A stretch of DNA of 49,186 bases from a virus. Both the position numbers and the translations under genes were made by a program. The notes beneath the pieces were generated by a model that was not told where the DNA came from, searched no databases, and was given only the letters and a program-made list of their open reading frames with translations. Every line of letters starts with the position of its first letter. Positions within the stretch are counted from its first letter, which is position 1. The stretch covers positions 1 to 49,186 of IMG/VR virus record IMGVR_UViG_3300009545_000213; one strand, written 5' to 3'. Positions 38,668 to 47,025 of the stretch are shown piece by piece.

Positions 38668-38934
38668 ATGGCCACTCTCACCGTAAATAACCTGATCGAT
38701 GAAGAGACCGGCGAAGTCCGGCTTGGGGTTCTCAAGGGACTGGCCCGCCGCGAGGCGATGCTGACCTACGGGGCGATCACCCCGCGCTCGCTGCGCTCCG
38801 GCTTGAAGATGTACGCAAGCCGCCTGCCAGAATTGATCTGCGCCTGGCGCCAGCGCCACGGCCTCCCCGTCGAAACCACGATGATCGAACCCTTTGGCCG
38901 TCAGGTCGAAGGCGTCCGGTATTCGGCTTTTTGA
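38668..38934 (+). CDS. Hypothetical early protein, 88 aa
   Basis: First gene of the rightward operon, 33 bp after the promoter -10. The ATG at 38668 has AGGGGATC upstream. The product (MATLTVNNLIDEETGEVRLG, then ARREAMLTYGAITPRSLRSG) is basic and probably helical, possibly DNA-binding. No family recognised. Confidence 0.65.
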   Translation: MATLTVNNLIDEETGEVRLGVLKGLARREAMLTYGAITPRSLRSGLKMYASRLPELICAWRQRHGLPVETTMIEPFGRQVEGVRYSAF

Positions 38935-38943
38935 GGCCGGGCG

Positions 38944-39117
38944 ATGACCTCCGATCAGGCCAACTCCCTGCTCCAGCTTTGGCAGTTACAGCGCCGCCTT
39001 GGGATCAAGCCGGAAGATCGGCTTCTGCCCGGCGATCCTAACCGGCAGGACAACATTTCAATCGAAGAACTCGACCGCCAGCTTAACGCGGTGGCCGCAA
39101 CAGCCTTGGGAGTTTGA
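38944..39117 (+). CDS. Small hypothetical protein, 57 aa
   Basis: The ATG at 38944 has GAGG 7 nt upstream. The product (MTSDQANSLLQLWQLQRRLG, then SIEELDRQLNAVAATALGV) is amphipathic helix with no motif. It fills the space between two convincing genes; the Gp157-like gene starts 3 bp after it. Confidence 0.58.
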   Translation: MTSDQANSLLQLWQLQRRLGIKPEDRLLPGDPNRQDNISIEELDRQLNAVAATALGV

Positions 39118-39119
39118 GC

Positions 39120-39731
39120 ATGGACGATCGGTCCGACAGTCTCCTCCGATCCATTGAAGCGGCCAGGAGCCTTCGCCTTGAACTGGCACGCATGATTGCG
39201 CCGCATGGCGAGGAAATGACGGCGGACGATCTGCAAGCATTGCAGGACAGTTTCGATGGCGAAACCACGCTGGATATCCAAATCCGCAATGCGGTCCTTT
39301 CGATCGAGGAGGACGAGATTTTCGTCAACGGCATTGAAGCCCGTGAGAAGGAATTGAAGGCCCGCCGCTCGCGGCTGGAGAAGCGCATTGAAACCACACG
39401 CGGCCTTATCGAGCAGGCCATGACGATCGCCCAATGGCCACGGCATGAGATGGACATCGGGACCGTGAGCCTTGGCGCTGCTGCGCCTCGCATTGAGATC
39501 GACAATGAGAGCGAAATTCCAAGCCAGTTCTGGAAGCGCTCTGATCCGACCTTGGACCGCGCCGGGCTCGGCAAGGTGCTCAAGGAGCGGCACGCGAAAA
39601 TGCAAGAAATCGCCAAGCTGCCTCCCGAGAAAATTCAGGCCGCGATGCAGGCACTCGATGTCGAAATGCCCCCTATTCCAGGCTGCCGCCTTGAAACCAG
39701 CGGCACCACACTCAAAATCCGCAGGAGTTGA
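39120..39731 (+). CDS. Siphovirus Gp157-like protein, 203 aa
   Basis: The long helical N-terminal part (residues 10-100) followed by EMDIGTVSLGAAAPRIEIDN, SEIPSQFWK and the end CRLETSGTTLKIRR matches the Gp157 family, whose genes stand next to RecT/Bet or SSB genes in many phages and whose members have been linked to phage resistance in streptococci. A recombination or replication accessory role is likely. Confidence 0.8.
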   Translation: MDDRSDSLLRSIEAARSLRLELARMIAPHGEEMTADDLQALQDSFDGETTLDIQIRNAVLSIEEDEIFVNGIEAREKELKARRSRLEKRIETTRGLIEQAMTIAQWPRHEMDIGTVSLGAAAPRIEIDNESEIPSQFWKRSDPTLDRAGLGKVLKERHAKMQEIAKLPPEKIQAAMQALDVEMPPIPGCRLETSGTTLKIRRS

Positions 39732-39733
39732 GT

Positions 39734-40732
39734 ATGAACCAGATCGTCACGCTACCCAATAACGCTGTTGGCAGTTGGACCGGACGCCAGCTCGACACCA
39801 TCAAGCGCACCGTTGCGGCCGACACCAACGAGGACGAGTTCAATCTCTTCGTGGAATACGCGAAGGTGAAGCGGCTAGATCCCTTCTCCAAGCAGGTTAT
39901 CGCCGTCGTTTTCTCCAAAGACGATGCCAAGAAGCGGCGCATGTCGATCATCGTCACCCAGGACGGCCAAAGGGTTTTGGCCTCCCGCTGCCGGGACTAC
40001 CGGCCCGCCGAGGACGTTCCCGAGTTCACCTATTCCGATGCCCTGAAAGGTCCGACGAACCCGCTCGGCATTGAGAAATGCACCGTCACGCTTTGGAAAC
40101 AAGACAACCAGGGCGCTTGGCACCCGGTGAAGGGCTGGGCCTATTGGGACGAGTATGCACCCATCAAAACGTCGAGCGCGGCCTATGAATGGGTGGAAAC
40201 GGGCGAAACCTACTCGGACTCTAACAAGCCGAAGAAGCGCAAGCAGCTTAAGCAGGGCGTCGATATTGCCAGCCTGCAATCACTCGATGACTCCGGCAAT
40301 TGGGCGAAGATGCCGCGCGTCATGATCGCGAAGTGCGCCAACATGGTTGCGCTCCGCGCCGGCTGGCCCGAGACCTTCGACGGCGTATATGGCGAAGAGG
40401 AACTGGATAAGCAGATCGCGGCCGATCTTACCGCTACCGAAATGGTTGAAATGGAGCGCGAACATCGCCGCATGAAAACCATTGCCATGTCGGACGACGA
40501 ATATCCGTTCGTTTCCGATGACGGAACGCTCTCGTTCATCCCGGCCGGTCGATACGCTGACCACATCATCAACCTCACCCGCAACTGCACGGACCTCAAG
40601 GAGTTGGACGGCCTCAAGACCCGCAACCGAGAAGGCCTTCAGCGCTTTTGGGCTCGCCACAAGGCTGATGCCCTTGAGATCAACGCGCAGATCGAGAAGG
40701 CCCGCGCGCAACTTGTAAAGGCTGCGCCATGA
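39734..40732 (+). CDS. bet: RecT/Bet-type single-strand annealing recombinase, 332 aa
   Basis: The ATG at 39734 starts the product. The sequence VEYAKVKRLDPFSKQVIAVV, SIIVTQDGQRVLASR, KGWAYWDEYAPIKTSSAAYE and MPRVMIAKCANMVALRAGWP is the RecT/Bet core. It anneals complementary single strands during phage replication and repair, usually with an exonuclease partner; none is obvious next to it. At 332 residues it is longer than lambda Bet (261). Confidence 0.9.
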   Translation: MNQIVTLPNNAVGSWTGRQLDTIKRTVAADTNEDEFNLFVEYAKVKRLDPFSKQVIAVVFSKDDAKKRRMSIIVTQDGQRVLASRCRDYRPAEDVPEFTYSDALKGPTNPLGIEKCTVTLWKQDNQGAWHPVKGWAYWDEYAPIKTSSAAYEWVETGETYSDSNKPKKRKQLKQGVDIASLQSLDDSGNWAKMPRVMIAKCANMVALRAGWPETFDGVYGEEELDKQIAADLTATEMVEMEREHRRMKTIAMSDDEYPFVSDDGTLSFIPAGRYADHIINLTRNCTDLKELDGLKTRNREGLQRFWARHKADALEINAQIEKARAQLVKAAP

Positions 40733-41184
40733 AACCCCTCGCCATTCGAGCAACCTATTCCGATTTTAAGCTTATCAAGACGCGCCAGGTCGTGCAGCTT
40801 GTTTTCGAAGTGCCTCTTTCCGACGTGAACGAAACGCTCGACGTGATCGGAGGGATGCCAAATCCCGCAAACGAGCGATGGTTTGGCATCGCGCCACTCG
40901 ATAGTGCCATCAGCCAGCCCGAGGCGCGACCGGACAAAAAGGACTGGCGCGATCTGTCGCCAGTCCAACAGGCCGGCATCCGCTGTGAGGAGCCGGTGTT
41001 TCAGGCCTTCCTCAATGAGCAGCACCAGGAGGACTGGCGCGAAAGCAAAGACGCTGCCGAGTGCGTCCGCATCATCTGCGGGGTTTCCTCACGCTCGGAG
41101 TTGTCAACCAACCACGGCGCGCGCGTCATCTGGCATCAGCTCGATACCGCATATCAAGCATGGAAGGCGCTCGAACATGCGTGA
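40729..41184 (+). CDS. Hypothetical recombination-module protein, 151 aa
   Basis: The beginning (MKPLAIRATYSDFKLIKTRQ, then VQLVFEVPLSDVNETLDVIG) and WRDLSPVQQAGIRCEEPVFQ match proteins that follow recombinase genes in many alphaproteobacterial phages. It may be a DNA-binding accessory factor. It overlaps the bet stop (ATGA). Confidence 0.75.
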   Translation: MKPLAIRATYSDFKLIKTRQVVQLVFEVPLSDVNETLDVIGGMPNPANERWFGIAPLDSAISQPEARPDKKDWRDLSPVQQAGIRCEEPVFQAFLNEQHQEDWRESKDAAECVRIICGVSSRSELSTNHGARVIWHQLDTAYQAWKALEHA

Positions 41185-41548
41185 AGTACCTGAGTGGGTT
41201 GGCAAGGATGGTAACAGCGCGATCCCGCCTCGCGTTCGCTTGCGCCAGTTTGAGCGCGATGGGGGCCGTTGTCAGTGCGGCTGCGGAATCCTCATTCGCC
41301 CCGGCGACGAATGGGAAACGGATCATCTGATAGCCATCGCAAATGGCGGGGCTAATGCAGAGAGCAATCTCCGCACCATTTTGAAAGCCCACCACAAGGA
41401 AAAGACCGCCGCAGACGTTGCCGAGAAATCGCGCGTCTATCGCAAGCGGTCAAAGCACATCGGCCTCAAGAAATCATCGCGGCCCATGCCAGGATCTAAG
41501 GCGAGCGGTTGGAAGCATACGATGTCTGGAGATTGGGTGCGTAGATGA
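41177..41548 (+). CDS. HNH endonuclease, 123 aa
   Basis: The central sequence CQCGCGILIRPGDEWETDHL is followed by NGGANAESNLRTILKAHHKE, giving an HNH motif (D-H, then N, then H) with Cys residues that probably bind structural zinc. The start at 41177 overlaps the previous gene by 8 nt. Such small HNH proteins in the replication region may act as nicking nucleases or replace an exonuclease partner of Bet. Confidence 0.88.
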   Translation: MREVPEWVGKDGNSAIPPRVRLRQFERDGGRCQCGCGILIRPGDEWETDHLIAIANGGANAESNLRTILKAHHKEKTAADVAEKSRVYRKRSKHIGLKKSSRPMPGSKASGWKHTMSGDWVRR

Positions 41549-42204
41549 GGCCACTTGATCTTCGCGGGCAGAAGTTCGGCCGACTAACCGTTGGTGCGCT
41601 TGCTATAAATGATGGCAACGGTCGCCGTTGGCATTGCCAATGTGATTGCGGCAAGCAAACGATAGTCCGGACTGAGTATCTTCGGACCGGAGATACCAAA
41701 TCATGCGGGTGCCTGCAAAATATTCAACGGAGAGACGGAAATAAGACCCACGGCCTTTCAAAGCAGGGCCGGGGCTCGGCATATGTCTCGTGGATGAACA
41801 TGAAGGGCAGATGCCTGAATCCGAACCATCGCGATTATGCAATCTACGGAGGTCGGGGAATTTCCATCTGCGATCGCTGGCTCAACTTTGAGGAATTTCT
41901 TGAGGATATGGGACATCGGCCGAGTCGGCGACATACGCTGGATCGCATCAACCCGGACGGCAATTACGAGTCATCCAATTGCCGATGGGCTACTCCCATT
42001 CAGCAGGCCCGCAACACGCGACGAGTAATTATGATCCTGCATGAAGGCTCATGTATCTCGGCAATGGATATTATCGAAATGGCACTCAACTCCTCTACTA
42101 TCGGAGATTCAACCATCTCTGAGTTTCTAGCTCGCCACGGGATCGCCATAGGTCTTCGCCGACTTCGCAAACGTATGAATGGCACAGTGGAGCGCCGGCC
42201 ATGA
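41545..42204 (+). CDS. HNH/AP2-type phage DNA-binding protein, 219 aa
   Basis: After a zinc-finger-like start (WHCQCDCGKQTIVRTEYLRT, then SCGCL) come YVSWMNMKGRCLNPNHRDYA, YGGRGISICDRWLNFEEFL and HTLDRINPDGNYESSNCRWA, which match a family of mobile HNH/AP2-like phage proteins. It begins within the stop of the HNH gene before it (ATGA). It could be a free-standing homing endonuclease. Confidence 0.82.
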   Translation: MRPLDLRGQKFGRLTVGALAINDGNGRRWHCQCDCGKQTIVRTEYLRTGDTKSCGCLQNIQRRDGNKTHGLSKQGRGSAYVSWMNMKGRCLNPNHRDYAIYGGRGISICDRWLNFEEFLEDMGHRPSRRHTLDRINPDGNYESSNCRWATPIQQARNTRRVIMILHEGSCISAMDIIEMALNSSTIGDSTISEFLARHGIAIGLRRLRKRMNGTVERRP

Positions 42205-42401
42205 TGGATAAAATCGACAAATATCTCGATTGGATAATGATCGTAAGCTCACCGGTTTTTATGCTCTCGGTCATCTATACCGACGATATCGTGTGGCTTC
42301 GATTGTGCGCTGGTCTCTGGCTTATCAGCATAGTCACCCAAGCTATTTCTGACCGTCTAAAATCGCGCGCCAAACGTGTCCTTATGGAGCGCCGCCCATG
42401 A
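42201..42401 (+). CDS. Small membrane protein, 66 aa
   Basis: Two hydrophobic segments (IMIVSSPVFMLSVIY and LRLCAGLWLISIVTQAI) make a short hairpin membrane protein with a basic tail. It starts at either of two ATGs, 42201 or 42204, overlapping the previous stop. Function unknown. Confidence 0.6.
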   Translation: MMDKIDKYLDWIMIVSSPVFMLSVIYTDDIVWLRLCAGLWLISIVTQAISDRLKSRAKRVLMERRP

Positions 42402-42439
42402 CGCACGTTCAATCACTGCCAGAGAACGCAAACCAGTAA
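42398..42439 (+). CDS. Possible 13-aa peptide
   Basis: An ATG overlapping the previous stop (ATGA) opens a 13-codon frame (MTHVQSLPENANQ). Only the coupling arrangement supports it, and it may have no product. The 48 bp after it before the next gene contain a GC-rich stretch followed by ATTTTT. Confidence 0.2.
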   Translation: MTHVQSLPENANQ

Positions 42440-42487
42440 GCACCGCGTTCGCGCGCCTCGGCGATTTTTAGGGGCAGGAGAAACGAA

Positions 42488-42787
42488 GTGACCAACCATC
42501 CTAATCGCAACAACAAGCAAAAGAACGGAACGTCCCGCACGACGCAAGGCTTGCGCGATATCCTGTTTGATGAAATCGATGAACTCCGAACGGGTGACGG
42601 GGACCCTACGAAATCCTTGGCCGTGGCGAATCTGGCAAAACAGATCATCAACACCGCCAAGGTAGAGCTGGATTTCCATCGCGTGATCCAGATGGCGGAG
42701 AGCGAAGGCAAGCCCGTTCAAATGGGCAGCCTGCAACTCGGCTCGGGAAATGCTGCCTCTGCAGCGACAAATGTGACGGGTCACTAA
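42488..42787 (+). CDS. Hypothetical protein, 99 aa
   Basis: A GTG at 42488 with GGAG upstream starts the frame. The beginning (TNHPNRNNKQKNGTSRTTQG) is basic and Asn-rich; then LRDILFDEIDELRTGDGDPT and AKQIINTAKVELDFHRVI look helical. This pattern recalls small phage proteins linked to terminase or DNA binding, but none can be named. Confidence 0.62.
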   Translation: MTNHPNRNNKQKNGTSRTTQGLRDILFDEIDELRTGDGDPTKSLAVANLAKQIINTAKVELDFHRVIQMAESEGKPVQMGSLQLGSGNAASAATNVTGH

Positions 42788-43281
42788 TGCGCACTGACCC
42801 ACGGTATACTCGCGTGCGGGCGATGTTGCTGGATGATGCGGTGCCACGCCTATCTAATGGCGGCATCGCCCTCTGTCACATTTGCCAGCGCATGGTATAC
42901 CACGCAAATGGGTTCTTGGCGCTTGTCATCAGGACCCTTGAAAGCGCAGCAATGCATACGAAGCCGGCGGGGCATTGCCCCCGCTGCGCCTCTGCCAAGC
43001 TTTATTTGATCGCTCGGCATTGCCGGATTAGGTGCGCCGATTGCAGGCACGAATGGTCGGGAAACAAGGGCACGGAGCGCGCGAGCGCAAAGAAGCCTGC
43101 CGCCTGGTATGACCGCATCACCGAGCTTCATCGCGAAGGTCACAATCCTCACGCAATCAGCAAGATCATCGGCGCGAAAGATTCCAAGAGTGTCTATCAC
43201 TTCGTGAAGCGCTTGATCGCGTTTGACAATCTGCGCGACGCGACACCGCTCTCTCAACATGACGGATTAGGGGGCGAATGA
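42787..43281 (+). CDS. Zinc-ribbon and helix-turn-helix protein, 164 aa
   Basis: Cys64, Cys67, Cys83 and Cys86 (HCPRC, then RCADCRHEW) form a zinc ribbon like that of transposase and primase-type proteins; another pair is at Cys30 and Cys33. The C-terminal part (WYDRITELHREGHNPHAISK) looks like a resolvase-type helix-turn-helix. Together they suggest a DNA-binding regulator, perhaps of late genes. No late activator is otherwise evident in the prophage, so this is a candidate. Confidence 0.65.
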   Translation: MRTDPRYTRVRAMLLDDAVPRLSNGGIALCHICQRMVYHANGFLALVIRTLESAAMHTKPAGHCPRCASAKLYLIARHCRIRCADCRHEWSGNKGTERASAKKPAAWYDRITELHREGHNPHAISKIIGAKDSKSVYHFVKRLIAFDNLRDATPLSQHDGLGGE

Positions 43282-43508
43282 TGGCGGCACTGTTCAAAGA
43301 ACGAGCACGCAAGCCAATCATTCCAGCCGGTATCGGCATTGCCACTCCGACGATCAAGAGGATCGGCGCTGAACTTTTCTATGTGGCTGAGATTCGCGAG
43401 CCATGGTCGGAAGGCGGCTATCAGATTTTTCAGTTGCTCTTGACTGAACAGGAAATGTTGCGGGCCGTATCTGAATGGACGGCGACGTTAGCGCGGAGTC
43501 AGCCATGA
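43278..43508 (+). CDS. Hypothetical protein, 76 aa
   Basis: Small beta-rich product (ERARKPIIPAGIGIATPTIK, then AELFYVAEIREPWSEGGYQI) with no motif. It starts at overlapping ATGs on the previous stop and ends overlapping the next start by ATGA. Confidence 0.6.
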   Translation: MMAALFKERARKPIIPAGIGIATPTIKRIGAELFYVAEIREPWSEGGYQIFQLLLTEQEMLRAVSEWTATLARSQP

Positions 43509-44881
43509 CCGACGCAGCAACCCGCCTGGCTGATGAGATTGAACGATACGGGGTGATGGCGTTTTTACGCACGGATCTACAACGTGAACTCATTGCCACC
43601 CTCCGCGCCGCAGCTTCCAAAGCGCAGGAGCCGGTAGCGTGGCGAGTTGACGGTATTCGCAACGGTGAGCCGCAGGTCTGGTTTTATTGGAAGCCTGAAT
43701 GGCCCATCGCCCATAAAGAGCACGGCGACAAGGTTACGCCCCTCTACGCCACGAAATCAGCCCCGGAGGTTTATGGCTCTCTACCCTCGGGAGAGAGTGA
43801 TCCTGTAGTGATGCAGGATTACGCCGGGGCTGATACCCCTCCGCCAGCAATCAATGGGCTGGACCCGCGCGATTATCTTGCTGGTATTCGCGACGGCAAC
43901 ATCGTGCCAACAATTGAAAACCTGCGAGAAGCCCTTGCTGCCGTCCTCGTCTCTCCGCCAGCCGACGCCGAGATCAGGGAGGCGTTGAAGCAATCTTTGC
44001 CCTTGTTGGAAACACTTCACAGCATCCTTTCGATTGGGGATGCCCGGCGAACAGTTTTCAAGGTTGTAAAAAATGTCCGCGCCGCCCTCGAACGCCTCTC
44101 CCGCACCGATGCAGAGGAGAAGGCGGGGAAGGCAGATGAAGCGGGCTGGCTTATCGAAAAAGACGATCCGCCCGTTTATGCCGTTTTGTCGGATGACTTT
44201 GATGAGCATTGGACAGATGACGCCGAGAAAGCCCTGCGGTTTGCCCGCCGGGAGGATGCCCAAGCTTATGTCGATCATATCGGCTGGACATCACCTCCGG
44301 TCCGCGTGGTCGAACATATGTGGCCAGAGGTTTCGCGCCCTTCACCCGCCTCCGCACGGGGGGAGATAGCGCAGAAGGGCTTCACTGTCGATACGATCAT
44401 GGAAGCGTTCAATGTCTGGTATCGAACGCTAACTGTTCGAGATATGCCCACAAATCGCGATGTATTTGCACAAGGTTACGTCGCTGGCTGGAATGAAAAA
44501 GAAACTCAAGCCGACGCCATCCTTGCGCTCCGTGACGCCCGCGTAGAGGAGCTTGGGCGGGAACTAGAGGCGGCAAAAGAACAAGGACAACGGTTTCTTG
44601 ACGCGCACCTAGCATGTTGCGGGGATAATCATGCCCGCGCTGAAAAGGCCCTCGCCCGCGTGGCCGAGCTGGAGAAGGCGCTGGAGGCCGAGCGCGAACG
44701 CTGCGCGAAAATTGCCGACCAAGTAGCTGTTAATGCTGAGCGCCGGGCAGCGGACCGCACGCCTCAATCAGCAGCGCAGGAAGCGGCTTACAACAAAATG
44801 GAGGGCGCTCAAGAGGTCGCCAATCAAATCCGCGCGCGCTCACCAGTCACGCGCCCTCAGTGCGAAGGGGGTGAAAAATGA
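43505..44881 (+). CDS. Long phage accessory protein, 458 aa
   Basis: The ATG at 43505 overlaps the preceding stop. The product is a mosaic of short modules of the Ead/Ea22 type: an N-terminal helix, a beta module (EPVAWRVDGIRNGEPQVWFY), a module with DEAGWLIEKDDPPVYAVLSD, and a long coiled coil (RVEELGRELEAAKEQGQRFL). Such mosaics are common in phage early regions and are thought to recombine freely. Function unknown. Confidence 0.75.
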   Translation: MTDAATRLADEIERYGVMAFLRTDLQRELIATLRAAASKAQEPVAWRVDGIRNGEPQVWFYWKPEWPIAHKEHGDKVTPLYATKSAPEVYGSLPSGESDPVVMQDYAGADTPPPAINGLDPRDYLAGIRDGNIVPTIENLREALAAVLVSPPADAEIREALKQSLPLLETLHSILSIGDARRTVFKVVKNVRAALERLSRTDAEEKAGKADEAGWLIEKDDPPVYAVLSDDFDEHWTDDAEKALRFARREDAQAYVDHIGWTSPPVRVVEHMWPEVSRPSPASARGEIAQKGFTVDTIMEAFNVWYRTLTVRDMPTNRDVFAQGYVAGWNEKETQADAILALRDARVEELGRELEAAKEQGQRFLDAHLACCGDNHARAEKALARVAELEKALEAERERCAKIADQVAVNAERRAADRTPQSAAQEAAYNKMEGAQEVANQIRARSPVTRPQCEGGEK

Positions 44882-45108
44882 AATACGAAATGAGGCGCCC
44901 CAATACAGAGGCGGAAGCCATCGAGATAATCGATAGCGCCTTGCGGGTGATCTACGGCCAGATCGAAGTCTATCGCGGCGTGAGGAAAAAGGCCTGGAAC
45001 GGCGATTTTGTCGATCACCTTCGAATTGAAGACAACCACGCTCTAGCTTGGCTTTCTGATCGATACCCTCAGCGTGTTGATCGTGCAAACGATGGGGCAC
45101 TGTCATGA
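44878..45108 (+). CDS. Hypothetical protein, 76 aa
   Basis: Charged, mostly helical product (MKYEMRRPNTEAEAIEIIDS, ending in DRYPQRVDRANDGALS). Its start overlaps the previous stop by ATGA and its own stop overlaps the next start in the same way. No motif seen. Confidence 0.6.
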   Translation: MKYEMRRPNTEAEAIEIIDSALRVIYGQIEVYRGVRKKAWNGDFVDHLRIEDNHALAWLSDRYPQRVDRANDGALS

Positions 45109-45494
45109 GTTGGGCTGTCGGCATCGGCAAGGATGGCCGCGACATCGGTTACGGAGTGCCGGCGCTTTGCGACCATCCGAAGTGTGACAAGCAGATTAAT
45201 CGCGGTCTTTCCTATGTCTGCGGCATGATTAACACAGACGGCGAGGATCGGGGCTGCGGACTGCATTTCTGCGCCGACCATCTTCGACATTCTGAGAAAT
45301 TCGGCCAACTTTGTTTCCGATGCTGGCCTCGCAGCCGCGCGCCATTCACACGCAAGCCTGATGTACCCGAATGGATCGAACACAAGCTAACCGATGAAAG
45401 TTGGGCGGAGTGGCGGGCCGACAATCCCGACGAAGTGGCCGCGCTTTCACCCCAAGAGACCATTTCCAAGGAGAGTGAAGCCCATGATGGATGA
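45105..45494 (+). CDS. Cys-rich zinc-binding phage protein, 129 aa
   Basis: Cys22, Cys27, Cys39, Cys51, Cys56, Cys70 and Cys73, with several His residues (DHPKC, YVCG, CGLHFCADHL), form what looks like a treble-clef or RING-like zinc cluster. The pattern GRDIGYGVPALCDHPKCDKQ recurs in phage proteins of unknown function. The C-terminus is charged. Confidence 0.72.
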   Translation: MSWAVGIGKDGRDIGYGVPALCDHPKCDKQINRGLSYVCGMINTDGEDRGCGLHFCADHLRHSEKFGQLCFRCWPRSRAPFTRKPDVPEWIEHKLTDESWAEWRADNPDEVAALSPQETISKESEAHDG

Positions 45495-45684
45495 GCTACC
45501 AAGCTTTTCAAAGCAAGAAGGTCTCACCCTGCGCGCCCTAGATCATGGGGGCTTTCTTGTTGCACACCCCGACATTTATACAGTGAAGGCACTCTATTTC
45601 GCAGCCACCACAATTGATGAAGCGTTCGAGTTTATGCGCAAGCACCTCAACCCCCAAGAAAACGCGGGGGGCGAGCAGTCATGA
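45484..45684 (+). CDS. Hypothetical protein, 66 aa
   Basis: Starts inside the end of the previous gene (11-nt overlap). It is soluble with a small alpha/beta pattern (GLTLRALDHGGFLVAHPDIY, then FAATTIDEAFEFMRKHL). No family recognised. Confidence 0.58.
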   Translation: MMDELPSFSKQEGLTLRALDHGGFLVAHPDIYTVKALYFAATTIDEAFEFMRKHLNPQENAGGEQS

Positions 45685-46037
45685 GCCTAACTGCGGATAT
45701 GCTGCAAAGATTCAATGAACTCGAACAGAGTTTGGTCCCCGAGGATTTGCGCGCGCTCGGATGGAAGTACGTCGATCCTCCGACGAAATTTTCGCACGAA
45801 ATGTGGGAGTATTTCCGAAACCTGATCGGAATGGATGAGCACAAGCTGCTGATCTACAGTGATGGCATCACGCGCGACGGTTTCCCGTGGAAACGCGGTC
45901 AGTTCGTCATCAGCCCGCAAGGCATGAAGAACCTAGCCGATAAGGATCGCGCCCTGAAGCTTCAGATCTCGCTCAAAACGACTGGAGACACACCCAACGG
46001 CAGGGCCCCCACCCAAGGGAGCGACGCCAATGGGTGA
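45681..46037 (+). CDS. Hypothetical protein, 118 aa
   Basis: Soluble product (MSLTADMLQRFNELEQSLVP, then HKLLIYSDGITRDGFPWKRG). Helical N-terminus and a beta-rich middle; no motif. It overlaps the previous stop by ATGA. Confidence 0.58.
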   Translation: MSLTADMLQRFNELEQSLVPEDLRALGWKYVDPPTKFSHEMWEYFRNLIGMDEHKLLIYSDGITRDGFPWKRGQFVISPQGMKNLADKDRALKLQISLKTTGDTPNGRAPTQGSDANG

Positions 46038-46251
46038 GCACGAATGGCTGCGCGCAAATCGAGCGTGGATGGATCGAGCCTTTAAGGCTGAGGGCGAACG
46101 AGACGCGCTGGTGAGCGCCCTGAAAGACATCGCCTATGTCGCGGAAAACGGTCGCCCCGTAGAGGGTAAGGATCCTGCGGCTGTACAGCGATGGTGCCAG
46201 GAGCGCGCGAAGGAAGCCCTCGACCGCGTAGGTGTGGGAGGATCGCGGTGA
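46030..46251 (+). CDS. Hypothetical protein, 73 aa
   Basis: Helical, charged product with an early coiled-coil (RAWMDRAFKAEGERDALVSA, then ALKDIAYVAENGR). It overlaps the previous gene by 8 nt and the following GTG start by GTGA. Confidence 0.58.
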   Translation: MGEHEWLRANRAWMDRAFKAEGERDALVSALKDIAYVAENGRPVEGKDPAAVQRWCQERAKEALDRVGVGGSR

Positions 46252-46763
46252 GCTACGTCAGCATGGATCACGCCTGTTGGGTCGAGCGCAATATCGAGGC
46301 TGGCAAAAAACAGCATCAGACGAAGTCAGATTGGCGCAAGGCCAAAGAGGGCATCGGGTGGCAGGCCGCGCCCGATAAATTGAACCCATTTCAACGTCGC
46401 GCTTTCGACATCCTGGGGATCGTCGGAAACGGGATCTATAATGCTCCTATTGCTTGGGGTGGCATCTGCTGGCATCCGTATTTCATCACCGTTAGCTGGC
46501 GTCATTCCTTGGCTACATGGGACTTCGCAGCCCTGACGAGGCTAGTTTTCCTATGCCATGAGGCCAGGATACGTTGCGGAGTCGCGCCTAAGAATTTCAA
46601 CCATATCGAGATTCATCTGAGCGAGAGAACTCACCTTGGGTCGATGTCAGTTCGGCATCCGAATCTCGATGAGGCCGTTTCGGATTTCCGAGGCTATTTC
46701 CCGGCGACCCACCCGATCAACTATCCCGCGCATCCTCCGGCAGAACGTGGAGGCGAGCGGTGA
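46248..46763 (+). CDS. Hypothetical protein, 171 aa
   Basis: A GTG at 46248 overlaps the previous stop. The sequence VSMDHACWVERNIEAGKKQH, YNAPIAWGGICWHPYFITVS and LTRLVFLCHEARIRCGVAPK with several His and Cys residues suggests a compact enzyme-like fold, but I do not recognise one. Its stop faces the divergent ribbon-helix-helix gene. Confidence 0.62.
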   Translation: MSYVSMDHACWVERNIEAGKKQHQTKSDWRKAKEGIGWQAAPDKLNPFQRRAFDILGIVGNGIYNAPIAWGGICWHPYFITVSWRHSLATWDFAALTRLVFLCHEARIRCGVAPKNFNHIEIHLSERTHLGSMSVRHPNLDEAVSDFRGYFPATHPINYPAHPPAERGGER

Positions 46764-46764
46764 C

Positions 46765-46941
46765 CTATTTGCGCTCCCGCTTCTTCAGTTCTTTTTCGAC
46801 GGCCTCCCGGATGAACTCGGCCCGTTTGTTCGGGCCGGCAACGGCATCGATCCTCTCTGGTACCCCGGCAGGTAGCCTGACGACAGTTGGCCTTACCCCC
46901 ATCTCCGGGCGCCCCGGTCCCCGCTCCTCAACTTTTTTCAA
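46765..46941 (-). CDS. Ribbon-helix-helix regulator, 58 aa
   Basis: RPTVVRLPAGVPERIDAV followed by NKRAEFIREAVEKELKKR is a ribbon-helix-helix domain. A TTG at 46941 has AGGAGA 6 nt upstream and places the operators outside the gene; an ATG at 46980 would put a 14-bp palindrome within the coding region. It is read against its neighbours and beside paired operator-like repeats, so it probably represses the promoter at 46971 and itself. An antitoxin role is possible, but no toxin partner is obvious. Confidence 0.72.
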   Translation of the reverse strand: MKKVEERGPGRPEMGVRPTVVRLPAGVPERIDAVAGPNKRAEFIREAVEKELKKRERK

Positions 46942-46955
46942 AAAATCTCTCCTAA

Positions 46956-46999
46956 AAGCGATATCGCTTATTGACAGCATAACCGATATCGCTTATAAA
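46956..46999 (+). promoter_or_regulatory. Consensus promoter with paired palindromic operators
   Basis: TTGACA (46971-46976) and TATAAA (46994-46999) are 17 bp apart. A 13-bp repeat (CGATATCGCTTAT) occurs at 46959-46971 and 46984-46996, 25 bp apart; the first lies within the 14-bp palindrome AAGCGATATCGCTT (46956-46969) and the second overlaps the -10. They are the likely target of the neighbouring ribbon-helix-helix protein. Confidence 0.78.
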
Positions 47000-47025
47000 G
47001 GCAATATCAAACACGGGAGAGATAA

